NCBI RefSeq assembly: GCF_000308495.1
Contig: NZ_BAFU01000248.1
Span: 1-64,000 of the forward strand
DNA length: 64,000 nt
Direction: 5' to 3'
Origin: Nocardia brevicatena NBRC 12119
Lineage (GTDB): Bacteria > Actinomycetota > Actinomycetes > Mycobacteriales > Mycobacteriaceae
Under the pieces are notes generated by a model. It was not told the DNA's origin. It searched no databases and saw only the letters and a program-made list of their open reading frames with translations. The translations under genes and the position numbers were made by a program. Positions 55,460 to 64,000 of this stretch are shown here, in pieces (positions within the stretch are counted from its first letter, which is position 1; each line of letters starts with the position of its first letter).

Positions 55460-56190
55460 CTAGGTAACCGGAAGCCGAGTGCGATCCGGTTCCTGGATTC
55501 GGACGCTACGGCCAAATGCCTTGGTGAAGAAGTCGACGGCACCGAAATTGCCGGATTTCAACATGATATGCAGGGAATGTCCCGCTGCACTCCGGCCGTG
55601 CGTCCACGGGACGCCGGGATCGATCTGGCGCCCGATGCGCAGTTCGCGAAATGCCCAAAGCCCGAATGCATGCCCCGGAGGTTTCGCCACCGGCCGCGAC
55701 GAGTTGACCGACGCCGTCGGCGACAAGCCGCACGGTGATCGAGGAGAGCGTGTCCTCGACGGCTGTGCCGACTTGCGTGGCATTTGGTCGCTGTGCCTCG
55801 GCGACATCACAGGGCGACGCTGTCGAGTAGATCAATGGAGTGCAGGCGGCCTCGAACTGTGGTGTTGCCCAGGCCATCGCCTCGGTGACGACATCGGCGC
55901 CGCCGATGTGGGTGGGCTCTATCCGGAACTTGGGGCCCGGGTGCTGCGTGACCTGCTTGTTGGTGCGAGTCGAGACGCTGCTCGCGACAATCGCACGGTG
56001 GCCCGCTGGGGCGGGTAGCTCGCCGGCGGTCCGGTGGTCGAGTCGCCGTGCGGAGGAAAGGCCGAGTGTCAGGCCTGATCCGCTTGCCACGAGTGGTTCG
56101 GCGGCAACGGCTTGTGCAATGGTGCGCAGATCGTTGTTGTCCGTCGCATCGATGACAATGATCGACGGGCCAACTTCGCCTGCGAGTCGG
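55460..56190 (-). pseudogene. Four-carbon acid sugar kinase (DUF1537 type), C-terminal remnant
   Basis: Pieces in order on the minus strand: IIVIDATDNNDLRTIAQAVA, SGSGLTLGLSSARRLDHRTA, IVASSVSTRTNKQVTQHPGP, TVRLVADGVGQLVAAGGETS and, in another frame, IGRQIDPGVPWTHG and LKSGNFGAVDFFTKAF. The AGGETSGA and KSGNFG motifs are the hallmark of DUF1537/OtnK kinases. The N-terminal domain is absent and at least two frameshifts occur. The 5' boundary meets an AAA+ remnant on the opposite strand. Confidence 0.75.
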
Positions 56191-56557
56191 TCGAGTTCGA
56201 CCGGACGCTACCGGTCCTCCCAGGACACCGTGGCATGCGAGCAGATTCTCCGTCACCATCTGCGTGAACGTCCGATCGAGGGAATCTATCTGCGGCTTGG
56301 CCGCGCGCACCGATGGCTTCTCCGGCTCGGATCTGGCGCGCCTGTGCGAGAGCACCGCCGAGCGCGCGCTCATCGACTCGGCCCGAACCGGACAGGTCCG
56401 AATGATCGACACGGCCGGCTTGGAGACCGTGCTGCGCGAGGTGCGCCCCTCCGTGTCGGCCTGGTTCGAATCGGCGCGCTCGGCCGCCGTGTTCACCGAT
56501 GAAGGCGGCCTCTACGATGAACTCGTCGCCTACCTCAAACGTACCAAGTCACTATGA
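56190..56557 (+). pseudogene. AAA+ ATPase, C-terminal remnant
   Basis: CEQILRHHLRERPIEGI, then one frame over RTDGFSGSDLARLCESTAER, ALIDSARTGQVRMIDTAG and VRPSVSAWFESARSAAVF to the natural stop at 56557. This is the C-terminal lid of an FtsH/Cdc48-like AAA+ ATPase. The Walker A/B part is missing and one frameshift occurs near 56300. Confidence 0.7.
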
Positions 56558-56572
56558 ACCGGGTGTGGTTCA

Positions 56573-56608
56573 CGGCTCGACTCCCGACAACCCGGGTGTC
56601 GGGCCGAG
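56573..56608. terminator. Candidate hairpin between convergent AAA+ remnant and asnB
   Basis: CTCGACTCCCGAC partly pairs with GTCGGGCCGAG around ACCCGGGT. It lies between the ends of two convergent genes. The stem has a mismatch and no U-tract, so the call is weak. Confidence 0.3.
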
Positions 56609-56612
56609 ACGC

Positions 56613-58427
56613 TCACACGACCCGCATCCCCAGCATCGTCATCCACGCGTTGGTATCCAGGACATAGGTTACGTGATTGAGCGCCGTCCAGTCGGCCACG
56701 TTCCCGTCGGTTCGGTTGAGCAAGTCGGCCATCGCCGCGGGGTCCACGATCTCCCACACGGGCGCATTCGGGTCGGCGATCATGTCCCGGGCCGCGGCAT
56801 AGGATGCTCGCTGATAGTCACCCGTCTGCGCCATGGGATACCCGCTTTTTCGCCGCCTGAGCACATCAACCGGGAGCAGGTCGCCGACGGCGTCACGCAG
56901 GATGCCTTTCTCGATGCCGCCGCGGTTCTTCATGTCCCAGGGGATGTTCCAGCAGTACTGAACCAGCTCACGGTCGCAGAACGGCACTCTGGCCTCGACA
57001 CTCGCCGCCATGCTCATCCGGTCCACGCGCGTGAGTAGATAGTCCAGATAGAAGGTGTATGTCAGCCACGAGACCCGTCTGGCATGCCGGTCTTGTGGGT
57101 TCTCCCCGTCCAGCGTCGGAACATGGGCCATGGCCGTGGCGTAGCTGTCGTGGGCGTACTCTCTCAGGCCACGCCGGTCGACCACCTCGGGCCGGAGCAG
57201 TCCTGCGGCCGACCGGAAAGTATGCTGCCAGGGGAATGACCCGGTCGGCCCACTGCGCCACCACGCGTATCCCGCGAACGCCTCATCCGCGCCCTCACCT
57301 CCCACCACAACCCGCACCCCGTTGTCGCGGATATGCCGAAACAGCAGATACAGCGACACATTCGCCGTGCGGTGGGTCGGCCGTCCCCACATCCGCAGGG
57401 TGTACTCCTGCGCGGCGAGGAGATCCTCGGTAGTGACCATCTTGGTCGAGTGGACGGATCCGATATGGGCGGAAACGCGATGCGCCCACGGTGAGTCGCG
57501 CTCCACATGGAGAGTCGACGACGAGTAGTTGGTCTCGGCGGAGACGTAATCGATATCGAAAGTCGCCAGGCTGCCCTCCATCCGCCCGGTCGCCGCGATC
57601 GCGGCGACCGCACTGGAATCGATTCCACCCGAGAGCATCGCGCCGAGCGACACATCCGACACCAACTGACCCTGCACCGACTCCTGCAGTAACTCGCGCA
57701 CGTGCGCTGTCGTCGTCGTCGCATCGTCGCGATGCGGTAATGCCTCGAGTTGCCAGTAACGACTTGTGACACAACCCGATTCGTCGAAGGTCAGCACATG
57801 GCCGGGCAGGACCTGTCGGAATCCGCGGAGAATCGACCGGTCCCGGTTCGTCATCGGGACCATGCAGAACAACTCGGCAATCCCTTCATGGTCCACCTCC
57901 GCTGCGACCTCGGGATGGGCAAGAATCGCTTTCTCTTCGCTTCCGAATATCACCGAATGTTCGGTTCGGAAATAAAACAATGGCTTGACCCCCAGTGGAT
58001 CCCGGGCCAGTACCAAGCGACGACGACGTTGATCCCAGATGGCGAACGCGAACATGCCGGTGAAGCGGTTGACACATGCCGTCCCCCATTCGGCAAACGC
58101 GTGCAGCACCACCTCGGTGTCCGACTCCGTGACAAAATCCCGCCCTAAAGCCTGCAGTTCCGATCGCAACTTCCGATAGTTGTACAGCTCGCCGTTGTAG
58201 GTGATGACGAACCCGTCACCACTGTGGTTGCGCACCACCATGGGCTGCGATCCACCACGCAAGTCGATGATCGACAGCCGGGTATGCCCCAGAGCCGCAC
58301 GGGGATCCGTCCATACGCCCATACCGTCCGGGCCGCGATGCACAAGTTGGGCGGTCATCCGCTCGATGACCCGATCACTATCCGACGGGCGTCCGCTCCA
58401 CGATACGCAGCCCGCAATTCCACACAT
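56613..58427 (-). CDS. asnB: Glutamine-hydrolysing asparagine synthetase
   Basis: A 604-residue class II amidotransferase. It starts MCGIAGCVSW with the nucleophilic Cys2 of the N-terminal glutaminase domain (HRGPDGMGVW, LGHTRLSIIDL, YNGELYNYR). The C-terminal synthetase domain has the PP-loop AMLSGGIDSSAVAAIAA, then VVVGGEGADEAFAGYAWWRS and LTRVDRMSMAASVEARVPFC. It converts aspartate to asparagine with ATP and glutamine-derived ammonia. The ribosome-binding site is weak (GAAATGAG). Stand-alone; homologues also occur in natural-product clusters, but none is seen here. Intact. Confidence 0.95.
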   Translation of the reverse strand: MCGIAGCVSWSGRPSDSDRVIERMTAQLVHRGPDGMGVWTDPRAALGHTRLSIIDLRGGSQPMVVRNHSGDGFVITYNGELYNYRKLRSELQALGRDFVTESDTEVVLHAFAEWGTACVNRFTGMFAFAIWDQRRRRLVLARDPLGVKPLFYFRTEHSVIFGSEEKAILAHPEVAAEVDHEGIAELFCMVPMTNRDRSILRGFRQVLPGHVLTFDESGCVTSRYWQLEALPHRDDATTTTAHVRELLQESVQGQLVSDVSLGAMLSGGIDSSAVAAIAATGRMEGSLATFDIDYVSAETNYSSSTLHVERDSPWAHRVSAHIGSVHSTKMVTTEDLLAAQEYTLRMWGRPTHRTANVSLYLLFRHIRDNGVRVVVGGEGADEAFAGYAWWRSGPTGSFPWQHTFRSAAGLLRPEVVDRRGLREYAHDSYATAMAHVPTLDGENPQDRHARRVSWLTYTFYLDYLLTRVDRMSMAASVEARVPFCDRELVQYCWNIPWDMKNRGGIEKGILRDAVGDLLPVDVLRRRKSGYPMAQTGDYQRASYAAARDMIADPNAPVWEIVDPAAMADLLNRTDGNVADWTALNHVTYVLDTNAWMTMLGMRVV

Positions 58428-58744
58428 GTCAACTCATTTCTCGAACCCCCTGTACACATTTCAGACCCGGCTTTCCTGCCGATACGACCCGCCCAATACC
58501 TGCGGTGGGTTAATGAATAGGTGAATCAGACCGTCCCCACGTCCACCGTTCTCGAACGGCCGCTACGACAATGGAGTCGCCCACGAGCCGGCCAGTAACT
58601 CACCATCAGCGTAATCCAACGTACATCGAGGCCCACTGTCCCCAACGCAGGGGATAGCAGGTATATGACACGTGGTGGTTTCGATATCAATCGGAGAGGT
58701 CGCTCCGAAATGTCGACACGATACCGTCGTCAACCCAACCGTCG
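58428..58744. other. Intergenic between asnB and an IS5 remnant
   Basis: About 320 bases. It holds the asnB promoter region and the degraded 3' part of the adjacent transposase. No gene is seen. Confidence 0.3.
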
Positions 58745-59071
58745 TCAACCTGTCGTGCAGCGGGAAGAAGGGAAGCTCGAGGAGACCGGCGCCGAGCCGG
58801 TCCAGAACCTCCTGGTGCAGCCGGTCGAAGAACCGTCGGCTGCCCAGGCGCTGAACCGGCGATGCGTGGTGGGCACGCTCACCGCGAACGCCGGCGGCAA
58901 CTGCCGCCACGTGCACCCGCTGGTCAACACGAACACGATCGCGACCAACACCGCACGACCATCGACCGGCGCGGTACCACCCTGGCGGCGTGGAGTGAAC
59001 TTCGGTATCAGTGGTTCGGCGATCTCCCACAACGCATCCGGAACCAGATGTCGAGCCAGAACATCCATCAC
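58745..59071 (-). pseudogene. IS5-type transposase, N-terminal remnant
   Basis: The N-terminal domain only: MMDVLARHLVPDALWEIAEP, LIPKFTPRRQGGTAPVDGRA, VLVAIVFVLTSGCTWRQLPP and TTHRRFSAWAADG. The DDE catalytic core is missing. It is distinct in sequence from the IS5-type copy at the start of the window. Confidence 0.7.
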
Positions 59072-59549
59072 CCGGCAGGCTATACGGTGCAGCTGTTTCC
59101 GTCCACATGAGACGTTCTCTTAGGCGCCAGTAGCTCGTGCTCCATCAGCACGCGGTTTCGAGCTGCAAGTGCTCAGCGGTTGTGTCCGGGTCCGCGAAGA
59201 ATGGATTGGGTCGTTCCCGCAGGAGGTTTTCCACGAACCGGCCGGCGTGCGCGCGGCCGCGATCGGCTTCGGCGCCGGCCTGTCCCTGTTCCCGGGCGTC
59301 ACCACTCCTACACCCTGCTTTGACACGTACCGTATACGATGCCGCATCGCCCCAGTCTCATGCGGGTGACGCGGCATCGTGCGTTCGACCTCGCGTGGAC
59401 GTTCGATGCCGACGAAGAGGCTCGTTTGCCGGTGCCGGTGATGGTCGGGCAGTGGGTTGGGTCGGGCCGGTTACGCGGGTTTCCGGGTCTCGGTGGTCGC
59501 GGGTGGCTATCGCCGCCGCGTGGACGACGGCGGGCAGTAGGGTCGTCCT
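59072..59549. other. Region without a confident gene
   Basis: About 480 bases. Frames such as EEWIGSFPQEVFHEPAGVRA and RAFDLAWTFDADEEARLPVP look locally coding but fit no family and end without clear boundaries. Confidence 0.25.
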
Positions 59550-60296
59550 GTGGCCCTGCTTGTGCACCTGACACCGGAGAAGAACGCTCGGCGGATCCGT
59601 CGTGCGGGCATCACTGCGAGTGGCCCTGGACGCGGAGTGTTCTGTATGCCGGTGATGCCGTCTTATGTGCTGTCGCATCAGTGGCTGCGCGAGCTGCGCC
59701 GCGGCGGGCAGCGGCTGATCGTCGCGGTGGATTTCCGGATTCGAGACGACGAGCCGGTTCTCGTCGGACACTACCGCGCCGCCGCGACCGAGATGCCGGC
59801 GGTCGAGGCTGTTTCGGTCATCCTGCACGCCGAGGACGCGCGCGGGTACGAGATCCTGGTGCCTCGCTCGATCGCAGGTGCCGAACTGCGTCGGGTTCGG
59901 CACCTGCGGCAGGTGACGGGTTGGCGGTATCACCCCGAGGCGCACGGTCAGCGGCCCTGTGCGTGTCCGGCATGTCTGGGGCGTGGTGAGTTCAAGGCCG
60001 CCGACCTCCGTCGCCGGTTCGCAACAGATCCCCCGGAGCCCACGAAACCGCAACTGTTGGCTCAACTGCGCAGTGCGGACAACGACGACGATCTGGTCGA
60101 GGCGCTCTACGGTTTGGGTAGCAAGAGCCGCGGTGATGTCACCGATATCGCCTACCTTGTCGACCACCCCAACCCGGATGTCCGTTATGCGCTCGCCTCG
60201 GCGCTGCGCAGATATCGCGGCGGCGAGGCTCGTCGGCTCCTGGAACGCCTGTCCACCGATCCCGAGCTCGAAGTGCGTGACGCGGCGCGGAGGTGA
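59550..60296 (+). CDS. HEAT-repeat protein with conserved N-terminal Cys-containing domain
   Basis: A 248-residue protein from a GTG at 59550. The N-terminal domain, LLVHLTPEKNARRIRRAGIT, VFCMPVMPSYVLSHQWLREL, RLIVAVDFRIRDDEPVLVGH, GYEILVPRSIAGAELRR and WRYHPEAHGQRPCACPACLG, is a recurring actinobacterial/proteobacterial domain whose beginning resembles ADP-ribosyltransferase-like folds. Its CxCPxC cluster may bind metal. The C-terminal 70 residues (DVTDIAYLVDHPNPDVRYAL, ASALRRYRGGEARRLLERLS) form HEAT repeats. The function is not established. Confidence 0.75.
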   Translation: MALLVHLTPEKNARRIRRAGITASGPGRGVFCMPVMPSYVLSHQWLRELRRGGQRLIVAVDFRIRDDEPVLVGHYRAAATEMPAVEAVSVILHAEDARGYEILVPRSIAGAELRRVRHLRQVTGWRYHPEAHGQRPCACPACLGRGEFKAADLRRRFATDPPEPTKPQLLAQLRSADNDDDLVEALYGLGSKSRGDVTDIAYLVDHPNPDVRYALASALRRYRGGEARRLLERLSTDPELEVRDAARR

Positions 60297-60789
60297 TCGT
60301 TGCCATCAACGGTTCCGACCACCGAATCCGCTCGGGGTGGCTCGGGCCGGCGGCGGTGACTGTGTGCTGCAGCTTCTGACCGTCAGCGCCGATCCCGCCG
60401 GCCGGTAGCGGGTTGGACATGGGGCTCGAGCCGGATAACCGACGCGGGCTGCCGACATCGAAGTGGAATCACCCACTGACATTCTGGTTGGCCACAGCAA
60501 TCCACACTTCCTGTGCCAAAACCCATTTCAGTGACGGGCCGCAAAGGAATCCAGTGTCAAGATCGTTACGTCACGCCACCGGCGGGCGAGGGCCCGCGAC
60601 CGGCAATGCGATGTTTGCGCTGGTTTTGTCTGCCGCGGCCGGCCGATGTGACCAGGTGGCACCGTCGAACGCCGGGGCGCCCATAGGATAGCCGGCTGCG
60701 GTGATCACCGGAACGGTTGGCCAGGGCGCGCCGAAGGATACGTGACCGGTGACGCTCATCCACGCAGCCGGCACGAGCGCCGCCATCGA
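60297..60789. other. Region without a confident gene
   Basis: About 490 bases between the HEAT protein and a membrane-protein remnant. GC content is lower near 60470-60560. Overlapping frames give no motif. Confidence 0.25.
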
Positions 60790-60983
60790 CAGGGGCGCCG
60801 GCTGCCGGGCTGCTCATTCTGCTCGCCCAATGCACCGCCCGGTTCGTTATCGTGCGGTTCTACCGATTACTCAACGCAGCGAAATATGCGGTGATCGGCG
60901 CCTTCGAACAACGCTTACCCGCCTACACCTACTCCCGAGCCGCGCGGCACTCCCTGGACGAAGGCCACGACTGGCGTAAATAA
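60790..60983 (+). pseudogene. Possible RipA-type membrane protein, C-terminal remnant
   Basis: RFVIVRFYRLLNAAKYAVIG, AFEQRLPAYTYSRAARHSLD and EGHDWRK end at a TAA (60981-60983). The YRxLNxAKxxVI and ExxLPxxxY pattern resembles the end of RipA-type octameric membrane proteins. No N-terminal part or start is present. The match is short. Confidence 0.35.
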
Positions 60984-61255
60984 CCACCCCTCAGTCACAT
61001 TGCACAATGGGTACCGGTCATATTCGCCGTCGCATACCTTCTCGCCTTCGTCGCCACAACGGTCTGAAACTCCCGTGACCAGTTGCGCGCCCGGCCTGCG
61101 GCCCACGTGCCGGCATACTCGGTCATCAGATCGAACCGGGACGGTTCGTCTGCATCGCAGCAGAATACGACGACGCTTTTTCGGGAACGCGATGTCTTTG
61201 TCCTGCTCAGCGACCTGCCTTCGCAGACGGTGGAGACCATTCGGTTGAGCCGGGT

Positions 61256-62849
61256 GTGGCGGTGGAGAATTATCGTCGAAAACCCATTGGCTATATGTGG
61301 TCGCGCCCGGGCAGGATGCTCAACGTGGACCCTGTCCTTTGCGGGCTCGCCGCCAATCCGGCCCTGCCATCCGACCTTGTCGACCGGCTGGTCTTGGTCG
61401 CCGATGCCGAGATTGCCGCGGACCTTGCTGGTCGTGGGGCCCTCAACGGGGCACAGGCTGTCACGTTGGCCTCATGTTTCGAGGAAACCGTTGCGCGACT
61501 TGTGGACAGGGGCTTGCTGACGGCCGATGACGTCGATCCCACTACGCACCCACTGGCCGCGCTTGCACTGCTCGAAAAAGGTGATGGTCCCCCGGAGTGG
61601 GCGCGCCTGCTGATGGAAGATTCATCTCCTGAGCGGCGGGAAAGGTTGGCTGCGTGCCTCCGCTTGCCGGCCGATGTGATGGGGATACTCGCTACCGACA
61701 CGGACGCGCGGGTAGTCGCAGAACTCGCGCTGTGGACGACACCGGATATCGCGGCCGTGCTTGCGGCACATCCGCACGCAGAGGTCCGCTCCGCGGCGGC
61801 GGCCAACGAGGCGACGCCACCTGCGGTGCTGGCGGCGCTGATCACCGGCGAAGGATTGCCTCCAGCCCGGCGATGCCTGGTCTGCGACCGCGAGGAAACA
61901 CCGTTCGTGCACGATCCGCGCTGCTCGCGGCTCGATTGTGATCTCAGGCCGGATGCTTCTTGCGACGGTTCCCATGAGTCCACCGTTCACGAGCTATACC
62001 AAAGGGCGTTGTGGAACCCGGGTTACGCCGACCGAAGCTGTTGTCGGTTTCGTCGACCACCCGTCGATGCTGCTGCGCGAGCAGCTCGCCGCCCGTACTG
62101 ATCTGCCGTTGGAGACGTACCGACGGCTTGCCGACGATCCGATTCCCGGTGTCCGGGGCGAACGAGCGGAGAATCCCGCGATCGATGCCGCACTGATCCG
62201 CATGTTGGCCGCCGATCGGGGCTACGACGTGCAGCGCAGGTTGGCTCACAACCGGCATGCGCCCCTCGATGTACTCGCCTGTCTTGTCGGCGCCACCAAG
62301 ATCGGTTCCACCCTGCTGTCGAGGATCGCCGCCGCCTCTCCCGCCGAGGTCGAGGAACTGGCCGAGTTGCCGCATCCGGTCCTGCGGATGCTTCTGGCTC
62401 AGCGACGCGATCTGCCGACTGGGATCCGTGACGCGCTCGCCGCCGATCCCGATGCGAAGGTGGTCAAATCCGTAGCGCCGCATCCGGGCCTGTCCGAAGT
62501 TCAACTACGCGCGATGGTCGCACGCCATGGCGTACGCGTTCTCGCCGCAGTGGCGTCGAATCCAGACGCCTCACCGGTATTGCTGGAGGATCTGGCCCGG
62601 TACAAACCCACGGTGCATAAGGCGTACCGCGAGATTGCCCGGCACCCCAATGCGACGGCTCCGTCGCTGCTTGCCTGTCTGGCGGACAGGAAAGCAAGGC
62701 GTATCGCCGCTGGACACCCGGCCCTGCCGTCACCGGTCATCGTCGACCTGCTCACCGCCGACGACGACTGGCAAGTGGTGGAAGCCGCGGCCGCAAACCC
62801 GTCACTACCACGTGCGGTCATGTACGAGCTGGTGCCCTGGTCATCGTGA
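61256..62849 (+). pseudogene. Leucine-rich-repeat-variant (LRV/HEAT-like) protein, one frameshift
   Basis: A long helical-repeat protein of about 530 residues. From the GTG at 61256: LNVDPVLCGLAANPALPSDL, VDRLVLVADAEIAADLAG, HEAT/LRV repeats such as HPHAEVRSAAAANEATPPAV, then a Cys-rich spacer (RRCLVCDREETPFVHDPRCS). Near 62024 one extra base in GGGTT shifts the frame; the repeats continue with TPTEAVVGFVDHPSMLLREQ, LAARTDLPLETYRRLADDP and ASNPDASPVLLEDLARY to the natural stop at 62849. Such repeats usually mediate protein binding. Possibly related in function to the HEAT protein upstream. Confidence 0.75.
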
Positions 62850-62993
62850 TGGGATGCACTGCCGTGGCTGGATGGCCGCGGCAGTGCACTTTTCCGTATG
62901 TGGGTCACCAGGCCCGGAGCAGAGTGCGTCGGGGCACGGCAAATAGCAGCCTCGAGGTCAGGCGGAGGTCAACGCATCTGGTACAGAAAGTCG

Positions 62994-63021
62994 GAACCCT
63001 CCCTTCAGAGAGGGAGGGGGT
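62994..63021. terminator. Terminator between the LRV gene and paaI
   Basis: CCCTCCCT (62997-63004) pairs with AGGGAGGG (63011-63018) around a six-base loop. It sits between two convergent genes, 23 bases past the end of paaI. Confidence 0.65.
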
Positions 63022-63043
63022 CGGACTTCATTTGGTAGCAATG

Positions 63044-63460
63044 TCAGACGGCAGGCTTCAGCCGGCTGTCGCCTCGGAATTCGGCGATGGGATTCCCGTG
63101 CTCGTCGGTGATGGCGACGTCGTAGATTCCGCTGCGGCCGAACCGGGCCCGCTCGACAGCCACGGCCGTGAGGTGGGCGCCGGTGCGGGTCGGCCGGATG
63201 TAGCGGATATCGGCGCGCGCGGCGACCGCCGGGTGGTTGTGACTGTTGCAGGCCAGGGCGAAGGTGGTGTCTGCGAGGAGGAAGACGTATCCACCGTGGG
63301 TGATGCCATGGCCGTTGATCATGGCATCAGTGATGGTCATCTGTGCTGTGGCGTGACCGGGGCCGATGTCTATGACCTGGATGCCGAGTGCGCGGGAGGC
63401 GTTGTCGGCCTCGAACATTGCGGCCGACAGGTCCGCCGTGGTGGGGTCTGTGGATGTCAT
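63044..63460 (-). CDS. paaI: PaaI-type hydroxyphenylacetyl-CoA thioesterase
   Basis: A 138-residue hotdog-fold thioesterase. GGAG is 8 bases upstream of the ATG at 63460. DLSAAMFEADNASRALGIQV, MTITDAMINGHGITHGGYVF (catalytic region with the HGG motif), LADTTFALACNSHN and ARADIRYIRPTRTGAHLTAV are characteristic. PaaI releases stalled CoA esters in phenylacetate degradation. It is last in a minus-strand operon after paaZ and an EthD-type gene. Intact. Confidence 0.93.
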   Translation of the reverse strand: MTSTDPTTADLSAAMFEADNASRALGIQVIDIGPGHATAQMTITDAMINGHGITHGGYVFLLADTTFALACNSHNHPAVAARADIRYIRPTRTGAHLTAVAVERARFGRSGIYDVAITDEHGNPIAEFRGDSRLKPAV

Positions 63461-63522
63461 CCGGATACTCCGCGGTGGGGTAGGGGCGACCGTGCGGGCC
63501 GCGAATGCGACCCGCACGGTGG

Positions 63523-63825
63523 CTACTGTTGATGTTCGACGTACATCGTCACCGGGCCGGTGGCGAAGTTGCGCACATCCCTGGCGGCGGCCTTCATTTC
63601 GGGGGAGTTCAGGGCCTGCTGCAGCGTTTCTTCGGTTTCGAAAGCGAGATGAGCGACGGCGTAGTAGGGCGGGGTCGAACCGTCGAGGGAGGCGCACTTG
63701 GCCCAGGTGAACCCTTGCAGACCGGGCACTTTCAGGGTGAGCGGGATGTGTACGGTGCGGTAGTGCGTGTCGAACGCGGCGGGATCGGTGGGGGTGCCGT
63801 AGCAGACGGCGATCCGGCGGCTCAT
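63523..63825 (-). CDS. EthD-family protein
   Basis: A 100-residue dimeric alpha/beta-barrel protein: MSRRIAVCYGTPTDPAAFDT, HYRTVHIPLTLKVPGLQGFT and AHLAFETEETLQQALNSPEM are typical of the EthD/YciI-like group. GGAAGAG precedes the ATG at 63825. Its start overlaps the paaZ stop (ATGA), so it is translationally coupled within the phenylacetate operon. EthD-type proteins assist ring or ether catabolism in ways that are not well defined. Confidence 0.88.
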   Translation of the reverse strand: MSRRIAVCYGTPTDPAAFDTHYRTVHIPLTLKVPGLQGFTWAKCASLDGSTPPYYAVAHLAFETEETLQQALNSPEMKAAARDVRNFATGPVTMYVEHQQ

Positions 63826-64000
63826 ACGCTCTCTTCCTTCGGTTTGGCGACCAGGGTGAGGACGTCGTAGGTGGCAACGGCCTCGTCGTTCTGATTCGTG
63901 ACGACGGTGTCCCAGCGGACCTCGCCGTAGTCCGCGCCGCTGCGCGGGGTGATCTGCTTGGCGGTCAGGGTGACGGTGAGTTCGTCTTCGGCCTTGACCG
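63822..64000 (-). CDS. paaZ: PaaZ C-terminal end (partial at the window edge)
   Basis: Only the last 58 residues lie in the window: VKAEDELTVTLTAKQITPRS, GADYGEVRWDTVVTNQNDEA, VATYDVLTLVAKPKEESV. This matches the C-terminal MaoC-type hydratase part of PaaZ, the enzyme that opens and oxidises the ring-oxepin intermediate of phenylacetyl-CoA. The stop TGA overlaps the EthD start. The N-terminus lies beyond the window edge at 64000. Confidence 0.7.
   Translation of the reverse strand, partial: VKAEDELTVTLTAKQITPRSGADYGEVRWDTVVTNQNDEAVATYDVLTLVAKPKEESV

Noticed and set aside
1-64000. tRNA or rRNA genes
   Set aside because: No cloverleaf-type T-loop (GGTTCAAATCC-like) with matching acceptor stem, and no rRNA signature, was found by eye.

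Overview
The window is GC-rich actinobacterial DNA. MspA-type porins, a secreted mycolyltransferase-like esterase, WXG100/ESX-type proteins, P450 and Baeyer-Villiger monooxygenases point to a mycolic-acid-containing genus, most likely Nocardia or a close relative. No rRNA, tRNA or CRISPR array was seen. The genus is inferred from gene content, not from a marker gene.

Layout. 1-6 kb: a broken IS5-type transposase, a membrane protein, an hrpB helicase gene with three frameshifts, a small conserved protein and a secreted protein. 6.5-11.5 kb: a decaying one-strand catabolic cluster (MHS-type transporter, GntR/FCD regulator, nitrilase-family amidase, DUF2848 protein, truncated HpaB-like oxygenase fused to a cupin tail, flavin reductase). 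11.7-14.3 kb: a lipoprotein amidohydrolase with an internal stop and lost C-terminus, then one broken and one intact MspA porin gene. 15-19 kb: a P450, a recombinase remnant and an exonuclease/DNA polymerase gene with one nonsense codon. 19.5-29.5 kb: accessory material with a small membrane protein, an IS256 remnant, an AlkD-like protein, broken pentapeptide, toxin-antitoxin, methyltransferase and kinase genes, CsbD, a MerR-type regulator and a cold-shock protein. 30.3-31.4 kb: a secreted esterase.

31.9-49.3 kb is the centrepiece. It is a three-gene minus-strand operon: a YezG-like (immunity-like) protein, a WXG100 protein with a degenerate metallopeptidase-like C-terminus, and a single uninterrupted 4781-residue protein. 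The giant joins an ESX/WXG-like N-terminus, a SecA-like ATPase, two papain-like (Tox-PL/deamidase) domains, a GT4 glycosyltransferase, two TetR-like domains, an MFS transporter, two nucleophile-less alpha/beta hydrolases and an HATPase domain. It reads as a type VII secretion-linked polymorphic toxin or mega-effector of unusual composition.

49.6-64 kb: a broken luciferase-like monooxygenase, an intact oxidoreductase, SnoaL and TetR genes, an IS630 remnant, a Baeyer-Villiger monooxygenase, a secreted protein, tail-to-head remnants of a sugar-acid kinase and an AAA+ ATPase, an intact asparagine synthetase, two HEAT/LRV repeat proteins, and the end of a phenylacetate operon (paaZ end, EthD, paaI).

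About twenty genes here are frameshifted, nonsense-bearing or truncated, while the 14.3-kb giant frame is intact. Either the region is decaying around a maintained effector locus, or local sequence errors are involved; read-level data would decide.
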